A stretch of DNA of 64,000 nucleotides, from the NCBI RefSeq assembly GCF_000003815.2, contig NC_049980.1, positions 27,766,773-27,830,772 on the forward strand. The letters run 5' to 3'. The notes beneath the pieces are model-generated. The model was not told the DNA's origin. It did not search any database and was given only the letters and a program-made list of their open reading frames with translations. Below, piece after piece: positions 37,001 to 48,454 of this stretch (position 1 is its first letter; the number at the start of each line of letters is the position of its first letter). A program made the translations under genes and the position numbers. The stretch is from Branchiostoma floridae. Lineage: Eukaryota > Chordata > Leptocardii > Amphioxiformes > Branchiostomatidae.

Positions 37001-37343
37001 CGTGAAACGGGAAGATGAAAGGCTTATTTCACATGAAGTGTACATTTACCATGATTCCATTCTGTAGCTTAATTTTCTAGATTTCTTTTTTAACCTATTC
37101 ATAATTCATATTCATGTTTTTGTTTGTAATTTGTCGAGGGATTTGTTAATCGTAATTTACAACATTACTGGGTGGGTAGACAATTCAAGTAAAAACAGAT
37201 GATTTTTACCTTTTCAAGTGCCATCGCGAAAAACTAAAACCCAATGATTATCTGATTGAATCAATTTTGTTCATAAATTAGCCTACGTCTTACCACTATC
37301 TTTATTTCTTGATTTGTCCCACAGACTGGCCGGTCAGGCTTAG
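34039..37343 (+). CDS. Cytoplasmic intermediate filament protein, P family (gene 5)
   Basis: Exons: 34039-34331, 34751-34811, 35179-35274, 35633-35803, 36217-36342, 36673-36893 and 37325-37343. They encode 328 residues. It is nearly the same as gene 1, with small rod differences (for example FASYIEKVQ for FASYIERVQ and NKNNAA for NRTNSA). The helix ends [11 protein letters not shown] and the protein stops at LAGQA. The acceptor base differs from gene 1 but still completes Arg. Beyond the TAG the frame continues SPQPVQTAQITEPVAAPPQ to a TAA. Intron 1 holds the same MITE as gene 1, and the 3' UTR the same LINE fragment, so genes 1 and 5 are recent sisters. AATAAA lies at 38010-38015. Confidence 0.93.
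34370..34625. mobile_element. MITE-like insertion in intron 1 of gene 5
   Basis: Counterpart of 3818-4055, with the GATTTACGCGTTCTCTTGGC left end and AGAGAGAGCGCTGTGAGG right end. The central palindrome has decayed here. Confidence 0.5.
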
Positions 37344-37539
37344 TCGCCCCAGCCGGTTCAGACGGCCCAGATCACCGAGCCAGTGGCGGCACCACCTCAG
37401 TAAAACTATTCAAACCCCGTCATGGGAGAACGTTAGGACATAAAATAAGATTTTATAGCGAGTCTCTAGTAGATTAGATTCATGTCACATTCATCGGTAC
37501 AAAAAATATCAATCAAGGTACCGTCCAAGGAAGAAGAAA

Positions 37540-37700
37540 GAGGGCATGTCAACATAAAAGATGGGTGGATAATATCAGAGAATCGACAGGCACGAGACAA
37601 AGTGAAACAATGAGAAATGCAGGAAACCAGTAAGGGTTGGGAAACTAGTTGTCAGATCTTCCCTGGTGCCCCAATCCTCGAATGGTTACACAAAAAGCGC
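37540..37700 (+). mobile_element. LINE C-terminal fragment in the 3' UTR of gene 5
   Basis: A worn counterpart of 6983-7141. RWVDNIRESTGTRQSETM is readable, but the frame is broken afterwards. Confidence 0.5.
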
Positions 37701-38109
37701 AAATTTGAAAGATGCTATGGTTGGATGGTTTCATCAATGGATGTCCTCACAGTTCATATTACCCGCAAACACCGTTGCTATTCTGGTAAGACAATTACGA
37801 AACGGCAGCTAAACTGCCAGGTCAGTCATGATATATATCAAGAGGAAAGCATGTTTCTGCCTTACGTAATGATACACTAGGTTGGCGAGCAGCTTGGATG
37901 ACAAACAGCTACGTACAGAGTATAAAGACATGGAGCACCACATGTATATTAGTGCACCTTGATCGGAAACTACTGTGGTATTTTTAGGAAATATAGAAGC
38001 ATGGAACGTAATAAAAGAAGATCAAACTTAAAGATTGTTTTCTGAACGGTTCATTTCTTCATTTCATTATCAGAAGCTGGTAACCGTAGATAGCTAGAAT
38101 CTGTAGCCG

Positions 38110-38290
38110 TTAGCCAACAATGATGTCATTCGGCGTGTCTATATCCACGGCCATCGTCCCGTCTCTTGGTGACAGGTAGACAAGGTGGCAATCAACTGGC
38201 ATCGGAACTTTACCCACTAATTGCCCTTTGTTGGTCGGTACGCCAGTCGATGAAGACAACCTTCCGCCAGCGGCGGCCTGCCTTTCCGGC
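38110..38290 (-). pseudogene. GH10-like glycosidase C-terminal remnant, copy 3
   Basis: On the minus strand AGKAGRRWRKVVFIDWRTDQ is followed by a stop. In another frame VDIDTPNDIIVG ends at TAA 38112-38110. It is the counterpart of 7785-7620 and is frame-broken. Confidence 0.35.
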
Positions 38291-38488
38291 CTGTATCCTT
38301 TCGTTTAGCATACAGTAGTGAAGCAATGACAATTTCCGAAAATACTGGAAGATGCAATTATATCCATAACCAAGAATATCGCTAATTACTTATCTACGAA
38401 ATAGATGAACAGAAGCCAGATAAAGTATAGAGACAATGCTTTAGTACGGCATTTAAGATGGCAAAGATAATAAGTGAATCAAGTTTAA

Positions 38489-39440
38489 CCCTATTCAGAC
38501 AGGCCTCTTTTGGTCAACCTTGGTAGTTGGGGTGTCTTTTGAGACCCACCCCTTGTAACTCCTGCAACTCTTTAACTTATCATATGACTCATTATATGAC
38601 CACGATATTTTAAAAACTGCTCGAGACATAATAATGGAAGATTTCAAGACGTTTTAGGCTTTCATAACGCAAGATGGCGAAATTGTGACGTCATCAGATT
38701 GACTGTATTGGTTGGAACCATTAAAGATGGGTACTCTCAGAAAACTTTAAGCCATGCTACAAAAATGTAACAGCAAGTGATGATAACATAATAATAATGT
38801 TTTTACGATTTACGTTGCCGATAGTAAAATCAATGACGTCAAAATGACGTCATAAAATAATATCTTTCATATGTACGTTATCAGTTGGGCTTCACTATCC
38901 TATATCCACTACCTTGAACTTTCAAAATACATTTTTAGATGATAGCAAAAGACAATTGGAATGGACTAAAATGTTTATTTGAATATGTAAATAATGAAAA
39001 TTGCCAGGTAGTTACGTAATAATAAGCTATATATTTCTGGCAAGGTCATATTCTTTACCAGACCATGAAGGGACACACAAATAAATATAAAAATAAATAA
39101 ATATGGTCCGCCATCTTGGATTTAGGCCGATGACATCATAATCTATTCACATGTAATGATGAAAATAACATAGCCAAGATATAACAATAACAAGATTTCT
39201 AAAAAAAATTCTAAATGACATAATGTTTCATTTATGTAATAGAATAGCACTAACATAGCAAATGGACATTGTATACATTATTAGAAGTAGAATTAGCCAT
39301 TTTTGTTAAACATGCCTATCAACAAATGAATGCCATGGCAAGACGAAAAAAAATGAATTTTTTCAAACTCTATAAAACTGTTGCCAACTAAATTTTAGGT
39401 ATACTTTTCAAATTTTGTGGCTCCAGCATAAACTGTTGGT
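38489..39440. mobile_element. TTAA-family DNA transposon (B subtype) after gene 5
   Basis: TTAA at 38485-38488 is followed by CCCTATTCAGACAGGCC. The interior matches 12777-13718, including AATGACGTCAAAATGACGTC and TGCCATGGCAAGACG. The right terminal repeat is lost near 39440. Bases 39440-39820 hold no gene I can support. Confidence 0.6.
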
Positions 39441-39819
39441 ATTGTGGCACACTACCTGTATGTTATCACAATTCACCAGAACACGCTGCGAGTTGTATTG
39501 AACTCCGTCCCAGTACCCCCGCAGGTTGACACCCTCCACGGCAAGGTGGCTGAAGGCGAATCGCATGGCGTCCTTTTACCACACGCCCTCTTCAGCTCTT
39601 CTGGTTCCTCTAATGTCAGTTTTGTCACCCAGATCATTAAAAAAATAAGTATAACATTGAAACTGACGTACACGTCTTTTTACCTGTATGGTGATGACAT
39701 AATGAAGGCACTGCTAAGGCACGACAGAGGCTTCTTTATTATTTGTGTTATTTATTGAACTCCTTGTCTGCCGGCGTATGATTCCTTGTCTGTCACGGTA
39801 CACTCTTACATCTCATGTT

Positions 39820-40260
39820 GTTTAGGTGGATGGTTTTATCTAAAATGGACTATTGCAACGTAATATGGGGCTATTGTGGTAAGTGTCTGTCCGATGAACT
39901 ACAAAAACTCCACTGAACCGGACAGCTAGACTTATACTTAAGGTTTAACATACACACATCATGTTGTCGGTGATACTGCCTTGGGCTGGACAACCTTAAC
40001 ATCCAGGAGAAACTTGCACCTGCTACAAACAATGTACAAGGAACTTAACAATGAACTTACTGAATATATCCATAATTTTCAAAAAGACTTCTGACTCTCA
40101 CAGTTATTCCATCCGGCACAGCCTGAATCTATCCATGAAACTACTGCTTGTACGTTTGGAATGTGGGAAGCGCAAGTCTACCACAATCACTAGATTGCCC
40201 GTCAAAATCTGATTTTAAAGCCAAATGCAAGACCTGGCTGGTCTGACCACTCAACGACGA
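39820..40260 (+). mobile_element. Decayed LINE (CR1/Rex-like) reverse transcriptase C-terminus
   Basis: Broken frames read MDYCNVIWGYCG, then DELQKLH and MYKELNNELTEYIHNFQK. The DYCNVIWG...LQKLQ pattern is typical of the region after the LINE palm domain, and an intact relative is at 56121-57328. Frameshifts and stops are several. Confidence 0.6.
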
Positions 40261-40394
40261 AATGAAACTGACGACTATGATGTGTATTATTGCTGTTATA
40301 TCATGAGTAGTATTTATTTGTTATCAATATTACTGTTTTTATTAGTTTCATAATCATTAATATTTATTCATGATTTTGTTAGTTTGAACCTTTA

Positions 40395-40745
40395 TTTTTT
40401 CATGAAAGCTCAAATCGGCTTGCAGGCCGATTTTCATAGAGGTCATGAGGGAAGAGGCAAGGGTCAGACAAAGTATATGACAGAAACATCATTTAGAGTC
40501 CTTATAAGTCCTATAAGTCTATATACACAACTTTTACATACATACAAAGAAAAAAAAATCGATACATGATTCAAGTCCGTTTATTTGGCCGTTCCCATAA
40601 CTTTAAGAGTCTCTTAAAGGAAGCCAGAGTTGGGGCTGTGCGTATGTCCGGTGGTAGACTGTTCCAGATTGTGGGTCCACGGAAGGCGATGGCTCTTCTG
40701 AAGGTTTCTCGGTGGGGTTTTGGCACAGCGAGTTGATTGCTTGTG
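40395..40745 (-). mobile_element. Second LINE 3' end fragment, opposite strand
   Basis: The minus strand from about 40740 reads AFRGPTIWNSLPPDIRTAP and then SFKRLLKLW, ending in a stop near 40570. This is the usual LINE (CR1/L2-like) C-terminal WNSLP..I motif. A short hairpin (ATCGGCTTGCAGGCCGAT, near 40412-40430) lies in the presumed 3' UTR. Confidence 0.6.
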
Positions 40746-41066
40746 CTTTGCCTGGTTGAACATATTCTTCTTGAAGATAAGCTTTTAGTTATATTTCAAT
40801 CCATACTACTTACACTATGGATTGCAATATTTTTTTTTTTTTTTTGGTCGTGTCTCTTTTCCTTCTTCTTCTTCTTCTTCTTCTTCTCCTGCCAAATCTT
40901 CAAATGGATTCAACTTTTTTTCATTTTAGGCCAAATGAGCTGAAATTTGGCATGAAGGTAGGGATAGCAAATACCCCCAGACGTTGTTTTTTTTTTTAAA
41001 TTCTTTGAAAGAGGCCTTAGAAATTATGATATTTAGGGTTTGGGGTCATTTTTAGACCACATATAT

Positions 41067-41861
41067 AGGGCTTATTCAGTCACGTGATCCCCCCCCCCCT
41101 AGCAACGAGCGAAGTCGGCCATTTTGGTGCCCTCTGTAACTCGCCGTAAAAATTGTAAATATTTCCCAAGCAATGCACAGTTTCCGTTCAAAACGTTTAG
41201 TTTCAAAATCACAGTGCTTTGTCTTGGCGTGGGATGTTGGTTCTGCACTGGTAATGCGCACACAAATTGGGTAACAGTAAGATTTGCTTCGCGATTCTCT
41301 AGTAAAGCCGCGCGGGACTGAAAATACGAAGGGAAATTCCAAAACAAACAGCGGAGTCCATAAACGACAACAGGAACATGTCCCCTAGTTCTTTTTATGA
41401 ATTTCCATGAAAAATAAAAGAGTACAAGATGTGTGAACAAAAACCGCGGCACATGATACTATCCTGTGGTCGTCCAACTTCTGAATGTCGATTCAACTTT
41501 CCCGATCACTACGTACTTCTATCAACAAAATCTCACCCTACACTCTGTATTTGTCCAGATACTACGTTGTCGCAAGGACTTTTCATCAAGTTGTTGTAAG
41601 CCTGGTACGCTTTGAACTGAGTGTGCAGAAAGTCGTTTACAGAACAAAATAACAAATACAAGAGCAATGGACTCCTCTGTCACCCAGTCACTGTTGCCGT
41701 GTTCGTAAAGTAGACAGCGTGCAAATTAAAAAACGACTTCACTTTCCTAGTTTCCTTGAAGTTAGAGACCTTCAGACACCGAGAATCTTTGCTGGACTGG
41801 TGGTACACCAAAATGGCCGCGCACGGAGGGAAGGGGTGATGACGTCACGTGAATAAGCCCT
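41067..41861. mobile_element. Non-autonomous DNA transposon with ATATAT target duplication
   Basis: The left end AGGGCTTATTC..CACGTGA and the right end TCACGTGAATAAGCCCT are inverted repeats. They extend weakly inward (CGGCCATTTTGGTG on the left, CACCAAAATGGCCG on the right). ATATAT flanks both ends (41061-41066 and 41862-41867). It is about 795 bp long. The open frames inside resemble no transposase I know. It marks the breakpoint where an M-family IF gene is missing. Confidence 0.7.
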
Positions 41862-41879
41862 ATATATTTTGGGCCCCTG

Positions 41880-42400
41880 CGCCCTGTTCACATGCGAGAA
41901 CATGCCGTCACCTCCTGCCAATAATCTGCTCGGCCCACGAAGCTCGCTATTGGTGAATTGCATCGTTTCAGATTATAGAAAGCCATTGGTTCTTAGTTTC
42001 AGCGAGGTTTACCAAGGACATAGCCGACCTCAATGTGTCAGCTCATCACAGGTTCATGACCTGTCTTTTCCACCAAATGGCTTTATATGGAAAGTAATCC
42101 GCATACTTAGAAACTTCATAGTATGTAGGGCAATCAAATGTTTAAGGAAAAACAAATCTTGAAGGTTGTCAAGGGGAATATGCCCAGAAGTGTCCTGAAT
42201 TTTTCTTTCTCTCTATAACAAATAAAATTTATCAAGAGTTCATTTACATGCACTGTGTTCAGCATCACTTTCGTATGTCACACTTTGTCTTTATTCTTAA
42301 ACTTTAAAAACTGGATGGAACTAGGTTAGAATGCGATGCGTGGAAATAACAGGTCGTTAGTATTTAGGGCAACCAAATGTTTGATTCTTGCGCAGTCCCA
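41880..42400 (-). pseudogene. M-family IF upstream block without its gene
   Basis: It matches the region upstream of genes 2 and 8 from GCCGTCACCTCCTGCCAATAA onward, with both inverted CCAAT motifs. The proximal 130 bases and the coding exons that should lie to the left are absent, replaced by the transposon ending at 41861. Its distal end joins directly to the promoter area of the oppositely oriented IF gene at 42470, so it may now serve that gene. Confidence 0.55.
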
Positions 42401-42469
42401 TACTAGGTACAAAAACACATGATACCGCTAAGGCTGATTAGAATCGAATCGTATAAAAAGAGTGTCAAA

Positions 42470-43802
42470 ATGACTCAACCAAAAACAAGCGAGGCAATCC
42501 GAAGCTCTGTAAGGTCCTCGTTGATCGCAAGAGATGAAGATGTCAATGGATCCGGACCCGAATCTCTCAAGGCAAGAACACGCGCCATCCGAGCCGGCAA
42601 TGTGATCACATCCCTGGGAGGGCCTGGTGACGCACAGCAGACCATGGCCGGCGCACGCAAGGCTCGAGCCCAGGAGAGGGAGGATATGTCCGCCATGAAC
42701 AACCTCTTTGCCTCCTACATCGAGAAGATGCGCTCATTCCAACAACGGAACTGCGCGCTGGAGGCACAGGTGCTGAAGCTCCAGGCGACGGAGACGACCG
42801 CAAACACGAAGGCGCTTTACGAGAAGGAGACCAGAGACCTGCGCGCACTGGTGGACGAGCTGTCAGAGGAAAAGGCCAAAATGGTTCTGGAGAGAAACCA
42901 ATGGCGAGAACAGGCAGAGGAGTACAAAAGAAAGTAAGGTCCTGTTATGTTTTGGGGCTTCGCACAAGCTCCATTGTATTTGTATTTCATCAAACGCCTA
43001 TCTTGTAAGTGTTACACTTCTCATGAATGATAAACAATGTTGCCTGTGTAAGTAAACGGAAACCACCTCCACAAATGTCAAAAAGACCCAATTAGATTTT
43101 TTACACATATTTGCATCAATTTGCTGAAGACAAGCCCTTACAGTTACCAGGTATAAGGCTTATTTTACCATGGCAGAAACAACAGACGAATAGCTCTCAT
43201 GAGCAGTGCATGTGTATTATGATGACACGTTTATTGTTGTTTCAAAGGAGATTTTGTGACTAATTTAGTGCTGCTTTCTAAGTCATTATCTATGCTGGAT
43301 ATTGACTTTAAACTTTCCCTGACAGGTGGGAGGATGAGGCGGAATGGCATGCCGAGCTGAATACTGAAGTTGCAAAGCTCAATAAAGTAAGTGCCATTGC
43401 CTTCGTATATGTCGGTACGGTTAGCAATATCCAATTCACCATTTTTGCAATGCCTTGTTGTACGATATCCACCTCTTTTAGCTTTTCATAAAGGATTTGC
43501 ACACTCTACGTTTTTTTCTCCAGGACGTGTATGCTGCAACGCAAGTACATTTGGACCTGCAGAATAAGATTACTACGATAAAGGAAGAGATGGATTTCAT
43601 GATGATGGTGCACAAGCATGTGAGGTTCTTGTTACATTTTTTTACATGACCAAACATCTTATCCTTACAATGGTAAATTGCGAACGATCAACACGATCTA
43701 CTGCGATTTACGTAAACACCTTTCTCTCACTATCTCTTTATTATATGCATAAATGTCTGTATTTGTGTGTGTGTGTTTGTATGTGAGTGTGTGTGTGTGT
43801 GT

Positions 43803-43851
<49 letters not shown>

Positions 43852-45923
43852 TGCCGTGTTAAATAACGATCTGAACATCTTTTCTGTTTTCAGGAACTGA
43901 AGCCACTTCAGGACCAGTTGAACGAGAGTCTGTCCATTTCCGCCATGGATCGGACTCAAGAAGCCGGACCAAACATCATTGCTAAGCTGTACCAGCTGCG
44001 CCAGCTGTATGAAGACTTCTGCCGGGACATTCAGGAGGAAGCAGAGGCCAAGTACAAAGAGAAGGTAAGGTACAGATAATTTGTTGGATGCTGTGTTCAC
44101 ATACAACAATATGGTTGTAATGGGAAGGTGTTGAGTAGAAAATTAAAGGTGACGACAAAAGAATCTGTTGAGTAATCAAGAAACTTTGACATATCATCTA
44201 GATGGCTGTGGTGTAATGAAGCCGAAAAATTGTTTAGGGACAAAGACAGTGCATAGAAGGTGCCTTTTCTGTAGAATAGATGTATGAAAATGAACGTATG
44301 GTAGTAGATCAGCATAGGTAAAATACTTTCTTATGATATTATATGAAATAGTAACATAGTAAAATACCCTCTTGTGTGTGTTCCCCCAGTTCACCGAGCT
44401 TGCGCTCGAGCGTGAGCGGGACAACATGACGATGCTGGCCGCCAGGAGTGAGCTCATCACCTCCCAAAAGGAGGTGTCCGATCTTCGAGAACAGCTCAAC
44501 ACCTTGATGACCAGCACTGAGACGCTGAAACACGAGGTGGATTTACAAATCATTCATCCCACCAATAGAGGGTTCATATGTAATGTTCTGTGAAACAGGA
44601 AAATTGCACAACGCAATTACAGTGGATAACGCAACCATTCACCGCTGTTTCTTCGAAATCAGAAAAGCGTATTAATTAAGGGTTAATGACCCTCGCATGT
44701 TCCTCGGTGTATATGATGTCATAACGCCTGGTTCTTTGCTATAATCACCGGATAAAACCACCGAGTAATAACGTTATTATCATATAGCCAATCAAAACTG
44801 ACCCAGATAAGAGAGACAAATTCCTTGTTATAACACATACGTATCTATTCGTATGTCATACATATTTGTCATACCTATTCAATACTATGCCGCACAAGTC
44901 CATGAGAATTGTAAGTAACAACTTGACTTTTCAAATCAAAGGCAAACTCTGACGTCTGTGTTAGTTATTTTATCATAACGGAATACTTCATTTCGGTCGA
45001 TTGAATTTAAACTGTGTATGTATATATCTTAATTGTATTTCAGAGCAAGGCTTAAAAAAGACACAATTCAACAAGTTAAAGATTTGTACAATATTGCTAG
45101 AACCAAGCGCAGCTTAGAAAAAAAAGCCGATTTACTATGCTACAGACAACAAAGATATCCTAAAAGTAAACTCCTTGTTGGGATTGCCGAAGTTTCTGCC
45201 TTCTATTGCCGCCACTGGTTCTCCCCTGGTATTCAACTTTTGCTGGTTTCTTGTGTCTCCTTAAACTTCTTTTGACTCAATCAGTGACTACAAATCTGTC
45301 TCAGAGATTTCTTTGTTGTCATAATGCAGAATTTCCGTACAGAGTTTCGTTTGAAACATGACAGGCAAAGATTGAAGAATTTCTGCATTGTGGATCGTTG
45401 CAATTAAAGCGTTCTGTTTTCAGTCGTTTTGTTTATGTTTGACTTAAATAGAAATAAGTTTTATCATTTCATTTACTTTAAGTCTATTTTAAGACCGTAA
45501 ACTTTTTTCTCTTTAAACAAAGAAAGGTGCTATTTTTGTTATCAGAAGAGCCACCACCCCCTGCAATGTCCCTCGTTCTCTTCAGCTGGAGGGATGTAAT
45601 CATACTTTTCATACTTTTGGTCGACGATTATGTTACTCTCTCATTCCGACTGCTAAGAGTCATGTAAATTGGTCCTTCTGAGTTGTTCAAAGTTTCAAAA
45701 GTCATTAACAACCGGTTGTTTATAAAACTATTTAATTAATTGTTGTTAATGATTTTCCATGTGTTATGGTGTCATAAACAACATGAAATGGGGACTTCTG
45801 ATTGATCAACATTCCCTGGCTATATGATAATCAAATTTAGCAATGACTGCTTTTTTGCAGAGCTCGTCTTCTTCATCTATCAACGTCCAGCAAGTAACGA
45901 TCACTTCTCAGACAGTCATGTAA
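42470..45923 (+). CDS. Divergent intermediate filament gene lacking the coil 2 end exon (gene 6)
   Basis: Exons: 42470-42933, 43326-43386, 43524-43619, 43894-44064, 44390-44536, and a probable tail exon 45861-45923. The first five keep the family phases. The head is long (about 65 residues, Ser/Arg-rich), and coil 1A reads MNNLFASYIEKMRSFQQRN. Exon 5 is 147 bp rather than 126, one heptad more. No exon encoding [11 protein letters not shown] is found between 44536 and 45861 on either strand. Joining exon 5 to the last exon keeps frame and gives the tail SSSSSSINVQQVTITSQTVM, 333 residues in all. The chosen ATG has AAA before it; an in-frame ATG at 42419 would add 17 residues. AATAAA lies at 46521-46526. 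It could be a functional short IF-like protein or a gene recently disabled by exon loss. Confidence 0.75.
43764..43849. repeat. (GT)n microsatellite in intron 3 of gene 6
   Basis: A long interrupted GT tract about 45 bases before the exon 4 acceptor. Confidence 0.95.
45044..45275 (+). other. Unrecognised open frame preceded by a splice-acceptor-like site
   Basis: TTGTATTTCAG precedes an open frame that starts in phase 2, runs 76 codons (first residues ARLKKDTIQQVKDLYNIART) and ends at TGA 45273-45275. Its first half is lysine/arginine-rich and helix-prone; the second half is hydrophobic with Cys and Trp. The phase does not fit exon 5 of gene 6, which ends in phase 0 and would give SKA-stop. 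It is not IF rod sequence and I do not recognise a family. It may be part of an inserted element that replaced the missing exon. Confidence 0.25.
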
Positions 45924-46526
45924 ACCAGTACACACTACAGACCAACGCCACTACCTCACACCGGGTAGGTCAGTAAACGTGCCAATGATAAGTGTTTTTT
46001 TCCACTTGAGTGCTGAATAGCAAATATAGAATGCATTTCCACCTATATCATTGGCGATACCAGCAGTACTGCGTATATTGTACGCCAAAGTATCTATTCA
46101 ATAACGTCTGCATTCGCATAAGAAAGATCACATCACATATCTCTATCGTATTTTCTTGTTTAAACTTTATTATCCTCAAACTGTACAATCTATCAACTTA
46201 CAGGCCATCCTGATCCTTGCAACATTGGACATCACCAGAGAAGTAAGAATGTGCCGAACACGTAACGAAAGACTCCTGACAGCGCTCTCGTGGTGGACTT
46301 TGTGTTGCAGTTTCACTGAAAATCATCTTGTTAGTTGACTTGTGTAATCTTCTTTTGGTCACACACCAGTATTCCACTGGAAGGATAACTATAGGATTGT
46401 AATTATGTCACACTAAAGTTGCTTTATTTGACGTGCACTGTTTTGTAATGTAATAATCTTATACTGCTGTTCCTGTCATTTTGCGATTACTTTTTTAATT
46501 TGTTTTTGAAGAAAAAAATCAATAAA
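45924..46526 (+). other. 3' UTR of gene 6
   Basis: From 46205 it matches window bases 1-306. Bases 45990-46215 match, in reverse, the U-repeat piece GATCAGGATGGCCTGTAA..GATAGATTGTAC, so a repeat end is included. AATAAA is at 46521-46526. Confidence 0.5.
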
Positions 46527-46539
46527 ACATCAAAATGCT

Positions 46540-48450
46540 TATAGCTACGTCTCATTTTTATATGATTTTCCATAGTTGAAAAATGTCAGCTAACTTTTAC
46601 ATGTAGCTGCATATTGTAAAGAATCACTGTGGCAGACAATACAGTAAAAATAAATGTTAGTTTCATAACACAGACATGATTTTAGTTGAATGAAAAATAG
46701 TTTTTATCTCCAAATGTATTGTTTTTATTTTTATCACATTGATAAATTTAATGACAACAATATTTACCAAACAGAACACTCATCTGTGACAGCTTTTCAT
46801 AATCATGCAAACAAATGTTTAAGACCCCAAACAGTAAAACAGTAGCAATCACACTGTACAGCATCCACACATTTGGAACTTTGGGGCTTAAAGTGAACAC
46901 ATAATGGTCAGGTATTTCCACAACTATCCTTATATAGTTTCGTAAATCTTAGACAACTAAAGGTTCTCAAACATCTACTGATTGACTGACGCCACACAGA
47001 TCATATCTTGTGGTCCAAGTCTAGATTCCTTTGTCTGTCACATCACGAACAATGTCAAAAAACTCAAAAAAGGACCATGGACATGGCTATCTGGTTCTTT
47101 TTGAGTATTCTGACAGTGTGCTGTGACCTGGTTATGATTGTTGAAAGGCACGAAGAGGTACTTAATGAGCACGGAAACCTCAAGCCAGTTGAGATATTAG
47201 TAGTCCGTGTTCATAAGACATGCAAGTCTCACATAGCTGTGACTAATAGTATATGCATATTTTCTTTAAAACTTTGTTAATCAACAAAAAACATTTTGGT
47301 CGTAAAGCCCATGCAACTGACAACGTCATCTTCCGGTCTCTATGCAGTTAACAAATTTGTGAAGAAGTTCATTTCTATAAGGCTTACAGTGCAAAAGATT
47401 AATGGCACGGTGACCTAGCAAAACAGGATATTTTCATCTATTTATAAGGATTACGTAAATGTGATTCGTAAAATTCCTAACCCTTATGCCAAATTCAAAC
47501 AAATTCAAAGACTGTGTCAACAATTGACATTCAACATTTACCTAGCCTAAATACTATCATACTTGAAAGAGCGCAAATTTTTCCATGTCACGTTTCCATG
47601 CATTAAGTCGTTGTCCAGGATATAGCAGACAGTTGTATAACAGTACGGCATGTATATAGATCAGAGTTTGAAATACACTGCGGTAAAGACATGTACAAAT
47701 ATGGACTGTTTCAGGTTAGGACTTCTTCACAGAATTACTGTAGTGTCCCGGAGACTACTTCAAACAGTAGATTACCCCCAAAGAACGGGAACCTCATTGT
47801 CCATGTTCGAGTGAACCATTTCTCACCCTGTGTACAACTAATTACGCGCTTAAGTAACGATATTAGACACATATATTCGGCACGTGTACAATGAAAGACT
47901 AGGCACTGAACTGCCAGCCAAATAATTGCATGGCATTTCATGAAGTATTGCAATGTAATAATTTGTTCCGTACACCACTGAACACATCCTCTACTTGACA
48001 CACTTGTTTTGCCAAGATCCCAGTTAAGGACAGGACCTTATGGCAGTCATAGTGTTACCTCTCTAAGGATAAACTGAACTGAACTGAACTAGTCAAGGTA
48101 GCTAAATAGGCAACAATGCTAAAGATGGGGATCGGGAGGCCTGCTAGATGCATATGTTAGATGATATACAATTTGAGGATTACACAGTTTAAACAATTAA
48201 ATACGATAGAGATGTGTGATGGGTCTCATTTGATTTTTATATGATTTTCCAATATTTTTCAAACTTTCGGCAAACTTCTGGCTTCATATTGTGAAGAATC
48301 ACTGCGTCAGACAATGCAGTAAAAATAAAAGATAGGTTCATAACACAGATATAATTTTAGATGAAGAGAAAATGTTTTGACACGATCCTAAGGACATGAC
48401 CTTATGCCAGTATTGATGCCACCACCCTGAGGATGAACTGAACTGAACTT
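46540..48450 (+). repeat. U repeat, copy 5 (longest)
   Basis: It runs from TTTTTATATGATTTTCCATAG through AAACCTCAAGCCAGTTGAGA and ATTCAACATTTACCTAGCC to GAACTGAACTGAACTAGTC, then a second partial end. Here the codon after SEF is GAA rather than stop: 47641 onward reads SEFEIHCGKDMYKYGLFQVR, showing that the decayed frame was once longer. Confidence 0.6.
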
Positions 48451-48454
48451 AACT

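Noticed and set aside
40737-40999. Phe/Leu-rich frames that could suggest a membrane protein
   Set aside because: They translate a poly-T tract and a CTT repeat and have no start context or splice support.
42419-42469. Upstream in-frame ATG as the start of gene 6
   Set aside because: The ATG at 42470 has the better context and the N-terminus from there looks like an IF head. The extra 17 codons are AT-rich and unlike it, but the choice is not certain.
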